Shown here: positions 49,771 to 57,132 of the stretch, in pieces
Position numbering within the stretch: the first letter of the stretch is position 1
Layout: each line of letters starts with the position of its first letter
NCBI GenBank assembly: GCA_021371935.1
Contig: JAJFVF010000012.1
Location: forward strand, 113,909 to 177,908
Origin: a bacterium
GTDB lineage: Bacteria; Armatimonadota; UBA5829
Length of the DNA: 64,000 nucleotides
Direction of reading: 5' to 3'
Translations under genes and position numbers: made by a program
The notes under the pieces: generated by a model
Database searches by the model: none
What the model was told of the DNA's origin: nothing
What the model saw: only the letters and a program-made list of their open reading frames with translations

Positions 49771-51039
49771 ATGAGCGCTATCGACAAGACCCTGGTATCA
49801 AACCCGACATTTACCCGAAATGCAGACGGATGGAGATTTGTGACACCAAGACCTGAGCTTGCTCCCGGTCACAGCATAAAATCGGGCAGGCTCATACTTT
49901 CAGCGGCGGGTGACAAGCACTCATTCGGCTGCTGGCAGGGTGAGGCTGCATTGGAGGTCGGCAAGTGGTACAAGGCAAGTGTTCGCGTGCGAATGAGAGA
50001 TATTGTTAACCCAGAACTATCAATTTTTGCCCAGGCAGCGCAGCATTTTTTGCTCCCATCCGAACCGTGGGCGGATGAAACGCTGCTCGAACAGACATTT
50101 CAACACTCAAACGAGTCGGACGGCAATAAGTTCGAGCTGTATCTGCAGGCTGCAGACAAAGGTGAGGTCGAGTGGTTTGACCCGCGTATCGAAGAGATAG
50201 AAAGACCTCAGCAAAGAATTGCCCGCGTAGCGACTGTGCGCTTCGGCGATAGCGCATTGCCTCTCACTCTCGCTGACCAGCGCGAAAGAATGTCTGAAAA
50301 GCTCGATATGGCCGGAGCAATAAAGGCTGATATTGTTTGTCTGCCGGAGTTTTGCTTAAAAGTCGGTGTTCCAAAGAGCACTTACGGAAGCTATATGGAT
50401 ATCGCGGAAGAACCGCCATCGGGCAACTGCTGCAAGCTGTTTGCAGCCAAAGCCGGGCAATATGGAATGTATGTGATTGCAGGTATAGTCGAACGGCAGG
50501 GCGATTATTTGTTCAACACAGCCGTGATATTCGGCAGGCACGGCGAACTGGTCGGCAAATATGCAAAGACCCACCTTACATTCGGCGAGCTTCGAGACGG
50601 TATATCATGCGGCTGCGATTACCCAGTCTTTGACCTGGACTTCGGGCGCATTGCGATCCATATATGCTACGACCAGTGGTTCCCGGAGGTCGCCCGCTAT
50701 TATGCCCATGCAGGCGCGGAAATATTGTTTCTGCCTGTGGCCGGGGGTAAACCGATCACATGGCGCACGCGGGCCTTGGATAATGGTATCTATTTCGTCT
50801 CCTCATCGATCACACCGCCGAGTATGATAATAGATTCTTCCGGTTCGATCACGGCTCAAACGCATGATGACGGCATTGTCTGGGCCGACCTTGACCTCGG
50901 ATATCGCAAAGTGAACTGGTATATCGACCCTACTCTCACATACGGCATGCCGTGCGCGATCAGGCAGATGCGTAATGTGACGGACAACGGCCTCCTCGAT
51001 TTTACTTATCAGAGTATGCGCTCGCAATATAATGCCTGA
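49771..51039 (+). CDS. Carbon-nitrogen hydrolase (nitrilase superfamily) with N-terminal carbohydrate-binding-like domain
   Basis: 422 residues. Residues 1-150 form a jelly-roll, galactose-binding-like domain (LVSNPTFTRNADGWRFVTPRP, YKASVRVRMRDI, FELYLQAADKGEVEWFDPRIEEI). Residues 155-422 are a nitrilase domain with the full triad: Glu in IVCLPEFCL, Lys in GKYAKTHLT, Cys in IAIHICYDQWFPEVARYYA, plus GIYFVSSS. Such enzymes hydrolyse amides, carbamoyl compounds or nitriles. A nitrilase joined to a carbohydrate-binding-like module is unusual and suggests an N-acyl or N-carbamoyl sugar-like substrate. It starts 7 bases after the enolase-superfamily gene and ends the operon. Confidence 0.87.
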   Translation: MSAIDKTLVSNPTFTRNADGWRFVTPRPELAPGHSIKSGRLILSAAGDKHSFGCWQGEAALEVGKWYKASVRVRMRDIVNPELSIFAQAAQHFLLPSEPWADETLLEQTFQHSNESDGNKFELYLQAADKGEVEWFDPRIEEIERPQQRIARVATVRFGDSALPLTLADQRERMSEKLDMAGAIKADIVCLPEFCLKVGVPKSTYGSYMDIAEEPPSGNCCKLFAAKAGQYGMYVIAGIVERQGDYLFNTAVIFGRHGELVGKYAKTHLTFGELRDGISCGCDYPVFDLDFGRIAIHICYDQWFPEVARYYAHAGAEILFLPVAGGKPITWRTRALDNGIYFVSSSITPPSMIIDSSGSITAQTHDDGIVWADLDLGYRKVNWYIDPTLTYGMPCAIRQMRNVTDNGLLDFTYQSMRSQYNA

Positions 51040-51145
51040 TCTCCTTCGTGCAGGTGTTTTGTCGGCAAGTGCGCCGGGTACATAGAAAATAACCGTTTTG
51101 CTGTTTACCATGGATGTGCCGGTGTTTGACGAGAGGTAATACGAA

Positions 51146-51613
51146 ATGATCTCGGCAAATGGGCATGGCAATGACGAAATAGAGATAAAGGTTCCGTGCA
51201 AGCCTGAATATGTTCGGACAATACGCAGGATGATCGCGGATTTTGCCGCCTCATATGAGATACCCAAGATGGCGATTGAGGAGATTGAAGTTGCGGCATC
51301 GGAGGCAGTGACCAATATAGTGCGTCACGCTTACACAAACTCAAAACGTATTCCACGTGTCAAGGTAAAGTGCGCACATCGCAGATATGGTTTGCTCGTT
51401 GAAGTGATGGATAGGGGACGCGGTTTCCACGCTCCTGCCGACGGTGTCATACCCGAGGTCGATATTGATTTCGACCGCGAAGGCGGCTACGGCATTCTCC
51501 TCATTAAGTGTCTTATGGACACAGTAAACTATATCTCCAAGCCCGATGAGGGAACAAAGATCAAGATGACCAAAGCCGTGCACGGTATTCCGGCCGTCAA
51601 TACGCCAAGATAA
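51146..51613 (+). CDS. RsbW-like anti-sigma serine kinase (HATPase)
   Basis: 155 residues from ATG 51146 (GAGAGG upstream). GHKL ATPase fold: EIEVAASEAVTNIVRHAYTN (N-box, E-x3-N), LVEVMDRGRGFHAPAD (G1 box DxGxGF), EGGYGILLIKCLMDTVNYIS (G2 box), GTKIKMTK. Compact RsbW/SpoIIAB-type kinases bind a sigma factor or phosphorylate an anti-anti-sigma (STAS) protein in partner switching. No STAS gene or sigma factor is adjacent, so the partners lie elsewhere. The first 15 residues are unstructured. Confidence 0.9.
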   Translation: MISANGHGNDEIEIKVPCKPEYVRTIRRMIADFAASYEIPKMAIEEIEVAASEAVTNIVRHAYTNSKRIPRVKVKCAHRRYGLLVEVMDRGRGFHAPADGVIPEVDIDFDREGGYGILLIKCLMDTVNYISKPDEGTKIKMTKAVHGIPAVNTPR

Positions 51614-51706
51614 GACTGCTTGCTGCGTTTTGTGATATGGCATCTATAGGGTATTCAGTGTTCGTTGGTGCAATAATGCCTTCCAGGCAGCAAAAGGACG
51701 ACTTGC

Positions 51707-52738
51707 ATGAAGCGACGTTGGATACTCTGGCTGTTGGTCTTCATCTTTGTGGGTGTTGTAATAGCCCGTTTTGATGAAGTCCGCCACCTGGCAATCACTC
51801 TTTCCCATGGACACTGGGGCTGGGTAGTTGCCGCTGCGTTCGGGCAACTGCTCTTCTACGTACTTTATGCTGCCATATACAAAGTCTCATTTTCCGCCGT
51901 CGGCGTTCACTCACGTATATTCGATCTGCTGCCGGTGGTGTTTGTCTCAATATTCATCAACGTCGCAATCCCTACTGGAGGCACAAGTGGATTGGCACTC
52001 TTTATCGATGATGCTGCCCGCCGAGGGCAATCCTCGGCCCGCACTGCAGCAGGGCTTATTCTCATGCTTGCAGCGGACTTTTCGGCATTTGCAGTTTTGC
52101 TCGGCTTGGGACTTGCAAATCTCGCCACACTGCGCGACCTGAAAGACTACGAGCTTGCCGCATCCAGCATACTTTTGGGAATTATTGCTGCTTTGTCATT
52201 TGCTCTCTTTCTCGGCCTTTGGCGGCCATGGCTGCTCCTGCACATGCTGAAAATGGTTCAAAAGGCTGTTAATGCAATAGGCCACCAGTTCAGGAAAACG
52301 AATTTGCTGCGGGAGCATTGGGCTGCGGATAACGCAATGGATTTTGCTGCAGCGTCGGCCGCAATCGCTGCACATCCTATAAAGTTGACTAAGGCTTTTG
52401 GAGTTTCCCTAGTGGCTCACCTGGTTAATTTTGGCAGTCTGTATGCTTTGTTCCTGGCTTTTTACCATCCAATACATCCGGGTTCACTGCTCTCGGGTTA
52501 TGCTATCGGCAACCTCTTCTGGATAGTCTCGATAACTCCGCAGGGTGTCGGAATTGTGGAGGGCGTTATGACCTTGGTATTCGTGACGTTGGGAGTGCCT
52601 GTCGGACTTGCTGCGATAATTGTGATTGCATATCGAGGACTGGGTTTCTGGCTGCCCATGCTCACTGGATTTTGCTTGCTGCATCGTGTAAGGTCATTCA
52701 AAGATTTTGAACATATCCAGATAGATAAACATGCATAA
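51707..52738 (+). CDS. UPF0104/AglD-type membrane protein (lysylphosphatidylglycerol synthase TM region family)
   Basis: 343 residues from ATG 51707 (AAAGGACG upstream). Eight or so membrane segments with the family's VFVSIFINVAIPTGGTSGLALFIDDAARRGQSSARTAAGLILMLAADFSAFAVLLGLG (near 80-140) and IGNLFWIVSITPQGVGIVEGVMTLVFVTLGV (near 265-300) motifs; these polar-Gly stretches are shared with the flippase half of MprF and archaeal AglD. The family moves or handles lipid-linked groups in the membrane. There is no aminoacyl-transferase domain, so it is not MprF itself. Role unknown. Confidence 0.85.
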   Translation: MKRRWILWLLVFIFVGVVIARFDEVRHLAITLSHGHWGWVVAAAFGQLLFYVLYAAIYKVSFSAVGVHSRIFDLLPVVFVSIFINVAIPTGGTSGLALFIDDAARRGQSSARTAAGLILMLAADFSAFAVLLGLGLANLATLRDLKDYELAASSILLGIIAALSFALFLGLWRPWLLLHMLKMVQKAVNAIGHQFRKTNLLREHWAADNAMDFAAASAAIAAHPIKLTKAFGVSLVAHLVNFGSLYALFLAFYHPIHPGSLLSGYAIGNLFWIVSITPQGVGIVEGVMTLVFVTLGVPVGLAAIIVIAYRGLGFWLPMLTGFCLLHRVRSFKDFEHIQIDKHA

Positions 52739-52811
52739 TACACGATTCATTCTTGTTTTGTGCAGGAATAATAATAGTGAGTTGGCATTCGTGCTTTCGA
52801 GGAGGCATGAA

Positions 52812-53486
52812 ATGAAATACGCAAAGTTAACGCTTATAAGCGTGATGCTTATTTTTGCTGCATCAGTCGTATGGGCACAATGCCCCACATGTGTGCAGCC
52901 CCAGGCGGTGCAGTGCCCTACGTGCGTGCAGCCGCAAGTAAAATGTATTCAGTGCTGCCCAAGCCCACAGCCTTGTCCTAAGGTATGCGGGTGTCCTTGC
53001 CCAAGCGCGGTTCCAGCCGCAATGGGGGCGGGACCGGCAGCTGATCTGCAATGTCTTGAATGCCCAAACTTTGACCCTGCTTATGCACAGAAAATGTTTG
53101 GACAATATACTACCATAGCTGCAGTCACCGCATACGGTGCGCAGCATGCGAACAACAGTAACTTGCGGGCCATCTCCCGTGAGATCAATGGCTATATGAA
53201 CAGTGCGGCCTCAAAGCTGCAGGGCTATTACTACGGACTGACGTGCTCCCGGCTCTCGGTTGACTGCGGAGCCGGACAAGACATAATAGCGCAATTTCCG
53301 TGCGAATGCTTCGATGGAGTATACGCAACCACACTATCGCAGTTGCTCAGTCAGGCCAGAGCGGCTGACACACTGGGTTCAACCAGAGCCGTTACGCCCG
53401 GCATGAGACAACAAGCCCAGTTCCTGACTTCAAAGGAAGGAAACTGGATATTCCGCTTGAACAGATGGGTCGGCGATAACCAATAG
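52812..53486 (+). CDS. Exported Cys-rich protein with tandem Cys-Pro repeats, unknown function
   Basis: 224 residues from ATG 52812 (GGAGG upstream). After a signal peptide (about 1-22, VVWAQ) come two near-identical copies of QCPTCVQPQ, then KCIQCCPSPQPCPKVCGCPCP, at least ten Cys in 35 residues, mostly as CxxC. The remaining 150 residues are helical, with ECPNFDPAYAQKMFGQYTTIAAVTAYGAQHANNSNLRAISREI and a second region of four Cys (TCSRLSVDC, PCECF). The helical part resembles DUF4142-like ferritin-type proteins in helix lengths, but I see no clear diagnostic motif. The Cys-Pro cluster is likely metal- or disulfide-bearing in the periplasm. Confidence 0.72.
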   Translation: MKYAKLTLISVMLIFAASVVWAQCPTCVQPQAVQCPTCVQPQVKCIQCCPSPQPCPKVCGCPCPSAVPAAMGAGPAADLQCLECPNFDPAYAQKMFGQYTTIAAVTAYGAQHANNSNLRAISREINGYMNSAASKLQGYYYGLTCSRLSVDCGAGQDIIAQFPCECFDGVYATTLSQLLSQARAADTLGSTRAVTPGMRQQAQFLTSKEGNWIFRLNRWVGDNQ

Positions 53487-53504
53487 CCCATTTGTTTTAT
53501 ACAT

Positions 53505-53535
53505 CAGGGTCAGGATTCTTGCAGTCCTGACCCTG
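53505..53535. terminator. Convergent hairpin overlapping the nagA 3' end
   Basis: CAGGGTCAGGA (53505-53515) and TCCTGACCCTG (53525-53535) form a perfect 11-bp stem between convergent genes; one arm encodes the last codons and the stop of nagA (53510). No U-run on either strand. Confidence 0.6.
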
Positions 53536-54673
53536 AGACTATCTTGCCAGAAGCAATAGTCAGTTTGACTTCGAGGTCTTTATCAAGCATCACCAGATCG
53601 GCGTCACGACCGACTGCTATCTCACCCTTATTATAATTCAGCAGACGGGCGGGAGACGTCGAACAAAGCCTGGATGCCGTGGCCATATCTTTTGAGAATA
53701 TCCGTATTGCATTCCTGAACGAATCAATAGGCGTCAAGGCACTGCCGGAGAGAGTCATGTTCTTGTCTATCAGGCGGACCCCGTTATTCGGACCGTCGAC
53801 ACGCGCACGACCCCAGCCTCCCGGCAATTCATAATCGCCCGGCTCCAGACCGGCTCCGTAGTTGCTGTCGGTCACAAACACAATGCTCTCTATCGACTTG
53901 CACCGAATGGCTTTTTCAACCAGCAGCGGATGGACGTGAGTGCCGTCACCAATGATTTCGCAGGCAACCCTGTCTTCCACAAGCAGATAGTCCGCAAGGC
54001 CGGCCGGATATACGCCCGGATCAGTCATTTCGGGCACATTGAACGTATCGAAAAGATGTGTGACAAGTCTGGCACCGGCATCAATAGCGGTTCGCGCCTG
54101 GTCAATTGATGCACTTGTATGAGCCAGGCTGCAAATGACGCCTCTGCTCGACAGATACTCTATCTCTTTGGCAGCTCCAGGCAGTTCGGGTGAAATATCC
54201 CATATCTTGATGTGGCCGCCGCCCGCTTCCAGGAGCATATCGGTTATCTGCCTGCTGATTGGCGCAAGGTCACCGGTGCCGCCGCCGCCGCACTGCGCCA
54301 GATACGGTGACTCCAGACGAAACCCGCCCACATTAGGGACAGCCATAAGTTCATCCGTTTCTGCACGTATGCTGAGCATTCGCCGGCATGTCTCATCGGG
54401 TGAGCCAAAGAATGTAGGCAAAAAGGTTGTGGCTCCATGCTGAGCCTCCAGCTTGGCATATTCAAAAATGGACCCCGCCTTTGCAGACTGCCATCCCATA
54501 CCATGGGTATGAATATCAATTATCCCGGGGAGGACATATGCTCCTTTTGCATCAATACTGGTGCCGGAAGCGTCACATTGACCTATGCCGGTGATTTTGC
54601 CGTCTTCTATCAGTAGATTGGTTGTCTCCAGCCTGTCGTCTGCAAGCAGAGCGTTTGCATTTTTGATAATCAT
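53510..54673 (-). CDS. nagA: N-acetylglucosamine-6-phosphate deacetylase
   Basis: 387 residues from ATG 54673, which overlaps the stop of the preceding gene by ATGA; a TTG 11 codons earlier is not needed. Amidohydrolase barrel: GAYVLPGIIDIHTHGMGW (metal His-x-His), GGFRLESPYLAQCGGGGTGDL (the family's LEGPF-like metal Glu), VICSLAHTSASIDQARTAIDAGARLVTHLFDTFN (His and the HLFNAM-like block), ACEIIGDGTHVHPLLVEKA and FVTDSNYGAG (catalytic Asp). It removes acetate from N-acetylglucosamine-6-phosphate. It ends an operon with an aldolase and two small unknown proteins, so its true substrate may be another N-acetyl sugar phosphate. Confidence 0.87.
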   Translation of the reverse strand: MIIKNANALLADDRLETTNLLIEDGKITGIGQCDASGTSIDAKGAYVLPGIIDIHTHGMGWQSAKAGSIFEYAKLEAQHGATTFLPTFFGSPDETCRRMLSIRAETDELMAVPNVGGFRLESPYLAQCGGGGTGDLAPISRQITDMLLEAGGGHIKIWDISPELPGAAKEIEYLSSRGVICSLAHTSASIDQARTAIDAGARLVTHLFDTFNVPEMTDPGVYPAGLADYLLVEDRVACEIIGDGTHVHPLLVEKAIRCKSIESIVFVTDSNYGAGLEPGDYELPGGWGRARVDGPNNGVRLIDKNMTLSGSALTPIDSFRNAIRIFSKDMATASRLCSTSPARLLNYNKGEIAVGRDADLVMLDKDLEVKLTIASGKIVSGSGLQES

Positions 54674-55110
54674 TCTTTTCCCTTTGATCTGAATTCGAGA
54701 TAGCACCGTGCTTCATCACAATGAGATGTATCATAGAACTGCTCATATCCTAGCGGCTCAAGAACGCGCTTATAGAGCACCTGACAATGACCGCAGTAGT
54801 TTTCGTAAGGTTTTATATGCTTGAACTTGAGGAGCCTGCCTTTGGATGGGCAGTAGCGCATATCTATCGAGAAAACGCCTTTCTCTTCGTCAAGTGTCAT
54901 GGTGAAATCAGCAGCCTCTTCATTCAGAGTGTGCGACCAATACAGCCAGCACCCCTTGATCCCATACTCGGTGACCAAATCTTTCAGGTTGCCGAGGAAG
55001 TTATCCGACAGATAGTTCCAAAAATCGTTGACCGCCTGCTCGCCGCCTTTTTCGTGCAGGAACTTGAACAGTTCGCTGTATGCAGGGATAAATTCGGTGC
55101 AAGATATCAC
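54670..55110 (-). CDS. Small protein of unknown family, paralogue A of an amino-sugar operon
   Basis: 146 residues from GTG 55110 (AAGGAGG upstream). An N-terminal helical half is followed by an alpha/beta half with LDEEKGVFSIDMRYCPSKGRLL and a group of Cys: YCPS, YCGHC, HCDEARC, which could bind a metal or cluster. Weak but consistent similarity to the next gene (55107-55574): GEQAVNDFWNYLSDNFLGNLKDLV against GEAAVKEYLRQFADSFYAPLKTEI, and VFSIDMRYCPSKG against EMTVRVKACPAITHM. It overlaps nagA by ATGA downstream. I recognise no named family. Confidence 0.7.
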   Translation of the reverse strand: MISCTEFIPAYSELFKFLHEKGGEQAVNDFWNYLSDNFLGNLKDLVTEYGIKGCWLYWSHTLNEEAADFTMTLDEEKGVFSIDMRYCPSKGRLLKFKHIKPYENYCGHCQVLYKRVLEPLGYEQFYDTSHCDEARCYLEFRSKGKE

Positions 55111-55574
55111 AGCAGCCTCCTTGTAAACTTCTGCACACTTGCCCCAGTCTGTTCGTCATATTCAAGCAGTTCTGCGGCAAAAGGTGTATCTTCACAGATG
55201 GCTTCATTTACAGTCCTGATGGTTTCCACAAACAGCCGCGCCACATGATAGCCGTGTGAGCGCATATGAGTAATTGCCGGGCATGCTTTGACCCTCACAG
55301 TCATCTCATCTTCGGAGAATTTGATATCGACCTCGCCGCCCTCGATTTTGTATGTCCGCTCTATATGTTCCTTGAGAGCCGCAAGCCCGCGCCTGCAAAT
55401 CTCTGTTTTGAGAGGCGCATAAAATGAGTCGGCAAACTGACGAAGATATTCTTTGACGGCTGCTTCGCCGTATTGCCGGTCAAGGTATTCTATGCCGTTG
55501 CTGAGCGCGCCGTGGAAGTCCTTGTGCAGATACTCATTGTCGGCGGCCTTGCGCGTCATAGTTTCTTTTGACAT
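55107..55574 (-). CDS. Small protein of unknown family, paralogue B of an amino-sugar operon
   Basis: 155 residues from ATG 55574 (GGAGG 5 bases upstream). It begins helical and has IEYLDRQYGEAAVKEYLRQFADSFYAPLKTEICRRGLAALKEHIERTY, then VDIKFSEDEMTVRVKACPAITHM and HGYHVARLFVETIRTVNEAICEDT. It looks like a diverged sister of the protein encoded next (54670-55110), but has lost most of the Cys of that paralogue, keeping one conserved C-P. It starts 12 bases after the aldolase gene and overlaps paralogue A by GTGA. The pair could form a heterodimer. Confidence 0.7.
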   Translation of the reverse strand: MSKETMTRKAADNEYLHKDFHGALSNGIEYLDRQYGEAAVKEYLRQFADSFYAPLKTEICRRGLAALKEHIERTYKIEGGEVDIKFSEDEMTVRVKACPAITHMRSHGYHVARLFVETIRTVNEAICEDTPFAAELLEYDEQTGASVQKFTRRLL

Positions 55575-55586
55575 GACAGCCTCCAA

Positions 55587-56480
55587 CTACATCAGCCGGT
55601 CGCGATATGAGTCGATGCAAGCCCTGATGACGGCCTTTTGCTCCTCAGGCAGGTCCTGCTGGCTCTCGATCCTGGACTTTATGGACGATATGATCCCCAT
55701 ATATTGAAGCGCATATTTCTGGCCTATATTCCACCAGGCCACATCCTCGCCGTACACCTTGTGGAAAATATCGACCAGTGTGAACTGCGCCTTTATCGCC
55801 CCATCAAAATCTTTGGCATCGACCAGGCGAGCGATCTCTTTCATGAGCTTAGTAGCAGTGGATGCAAAACCCGCCACTGCGCCGTCGCAGCCCGCAATCA
55901 GAGCTTCGTCAATCCCCCACTCCTCGCCTTCAAACAGGTCAAAGTCCATGCTCTGCTTGAGGAACAGCAGCTCTTTGCGGGTTCGGATCGAGCCGGACGA
56001 GTTCTTCAGGCCGACGACATTGGGATGCGCAAGGATATCTTTGAACTGTGCAGTGGTGATCGTGACACCGTTGAAACCCGGGATATAGTAGAGGTACATA
56101 GGGCGGTCTGCTTTATCGGCTATCTTGTGGACATAGCTTACAGGCTCGGATGGTCCAGCCCAGTTCCCGGGAGGCACCAGCACCCAGTGAGAATGAGAGA
56201 GACTGCTCAGATCTTCCATATTTCTGAATATATTTGCGAGCCCGGTATCAGCTATGCCCAGGAGCACTTTTGCCTTGCTGCCTATGGTATCACATGCGCA
56301 TTTGGCCAGAGCATTCTTCTCTTCGGGCGTCAACAGTGCCCATTCACCCATGCTTCCAAGAATGAAGAAACCGTCACAGCCGTTGGCCAGGTTAAATTCA
56401 TACAACCTGCTAGCGGAATCCAGGTCTATGCGGCCATCATCATAGAATGGAGTAATTGCTGCGGAGATAATCTGTTTCAT
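55587..56480 (-). CDS. DapA/NanA-family aldolase (N-acetylneuraminate lyase-like)
   Basis: 297 residues from ATG 56480 (AAGGA upstream). TIM-barrel lyase family: ISAAITPFYDDGRIDLDSASRLYEFNLANGCDGFFILGSMGEWALLTPEEKNAL (GxxGE), YLYYIPGFNGVTITTAQFKDIL (Tyr of the catalytic pair), and VVGLKNSSGS with the Schiff-base Lys. The family holds dihydrodipicolinate synthase, N-acetylneuraminate lyase, KDG aldolase and others; the classic phosphate and carboxylate residues are not diagnostic here. Because nagA follows, an N-acetyl sugar acid lyase role is most likely, but dapA cannot be excluded. It is the first gene of the operon. Confidence 0.85.
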   Translation of the reverse strand: MKQIISAAITPFYDDGRIDLDSASRLYEFNLANGCDGFFILGSMGEWALLTPEEKNALAKCACDTIGSKAKVLLGIADTGLANIFRNMEDLSSLSHSHWVLVPPGNWAGPSEPVSYVHKIADKADRPMYLYYIPGFNGVTITTAQFKDILAHPNVVGLKNSSGSIRTRKELLFLKQSMDFDLFEGEEWGIDEALIAGCDGAVAGFASTATKLMKEIARLVDAKDFDGAIKAQFTLVDIFHKVYGEDVAWWNIGQKYALQYMGIISSIKSRIESQQDLPEEQKAVIRACIDSYRDRLM

Positions 56481-56598
56481 TGATAATCCTTAATAATCTT
56501 GCTTTGAGCGAGCTTTGTATTTGGAACAACTATAATAATAGCATATACTATAGCATATTAGCCAAGCAGACTGGTCTGAAATTATTAGCCATATTCGC

Positions 56599-56604
56599 TA
56601 TAAT
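56599..56604 (+). promoter_or_regulatory. -10 element directly before a leaderless start
   Basis: TATAAT (56599-56604) lies 6 bases before the ATG at 56611, so transcription would begin at or next to the start codon and no ribosome binding site is present. This is the pattern of a leaderless message. Confidence 0.55.
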
Positions 56605-56610
56605 AGTGCT

Positions 56611-57132
56611 ATGAAAACTGCACAGATGCTGGCTCTTGCCATCTTGTTGGGATCGATCCCATTCAATCGAATCGTGCCCGCAAAAGCTATGCGGGGTATG
56701 CTCGTTCCTACTTTGAATGTAATAAAGGGATTTATCCCGGTATACTTAGCTGTGAGAAGTCCGGATTCCTATGTCTTGATCGCACTGGTGGGAGCACTGG
56801 CAATGCTCAGTCATTCATTTCCATACTGGCTGATGTTCAAGTATAATGGCAACGCGGTGGGGGTATCCCTGGGTGTGCTCATCGGCTTGAACATACCGGC
56901 AGGGGTTTTTGTTCTGGCTATATACGGAGTATCACTTTTAGCCTTCAACAGGCTCTCGCTTGCCGCAATTATCTCGGGAATCAGTGCCCCTGTCATGCTT
57001 AAAGTTTTGGGAGCGCCGACTGCTTACATCTGGTTCGGCATTGCGGGATGCGCCTATATGATAACCTCTCATGCCAACAGCATTACACACCTGATGGACG
57101 GCACAGAGCCATGGTTTAGAACACGCGGCTAA
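56611..57132 (+). CDS. Divergent PlsY-like membrane protein, missing acyltransferase motif 1
   Basis: 173 residues with about six helices. It resembles PlsY (acylphosphate glycerol-3-phosphate acyltransferase) in order: AILLGSIPFNRIV, then LNVIKGFIPVYLAV (the DxxKG block, with N replacing D), SHSFPYWLMFKYNGNAVGVSLGVLIGL (the GHxFPxFLxFxGGKGVAT block, altered) and the final membrane helices. The first active-site motif GSGNIGATN is absent and the GGKG motif reads YNGNAVG, so acyltransferase activity is doubtful. It may be a decayed or repurposed PlsY. The start has no SD and a -10 just ahead (leaderless). Confidence 0.68.
   Translation: MKTAQMLALAILLGSIPFNRIVPAKAMRGMLVPTLNVIKGFIPVYLAVRSPDSYVLIALVGALAMLSHSFPYWLMFKYNGNAVGVSLGVLIGLNIPAGVFVLAIYGVSLLAFNRLSLAAIISGISAPVMLKVLGAPTAYIWFGIAGCAYMITSHANSITHLMDGTEPWFRTRG

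Noticed and set aside
55638..56483. 281-residue frame opposite the aldolase gene
   Set aside because: Antisense to a clear DapA-family gene; the protein has no recognisable pattern.
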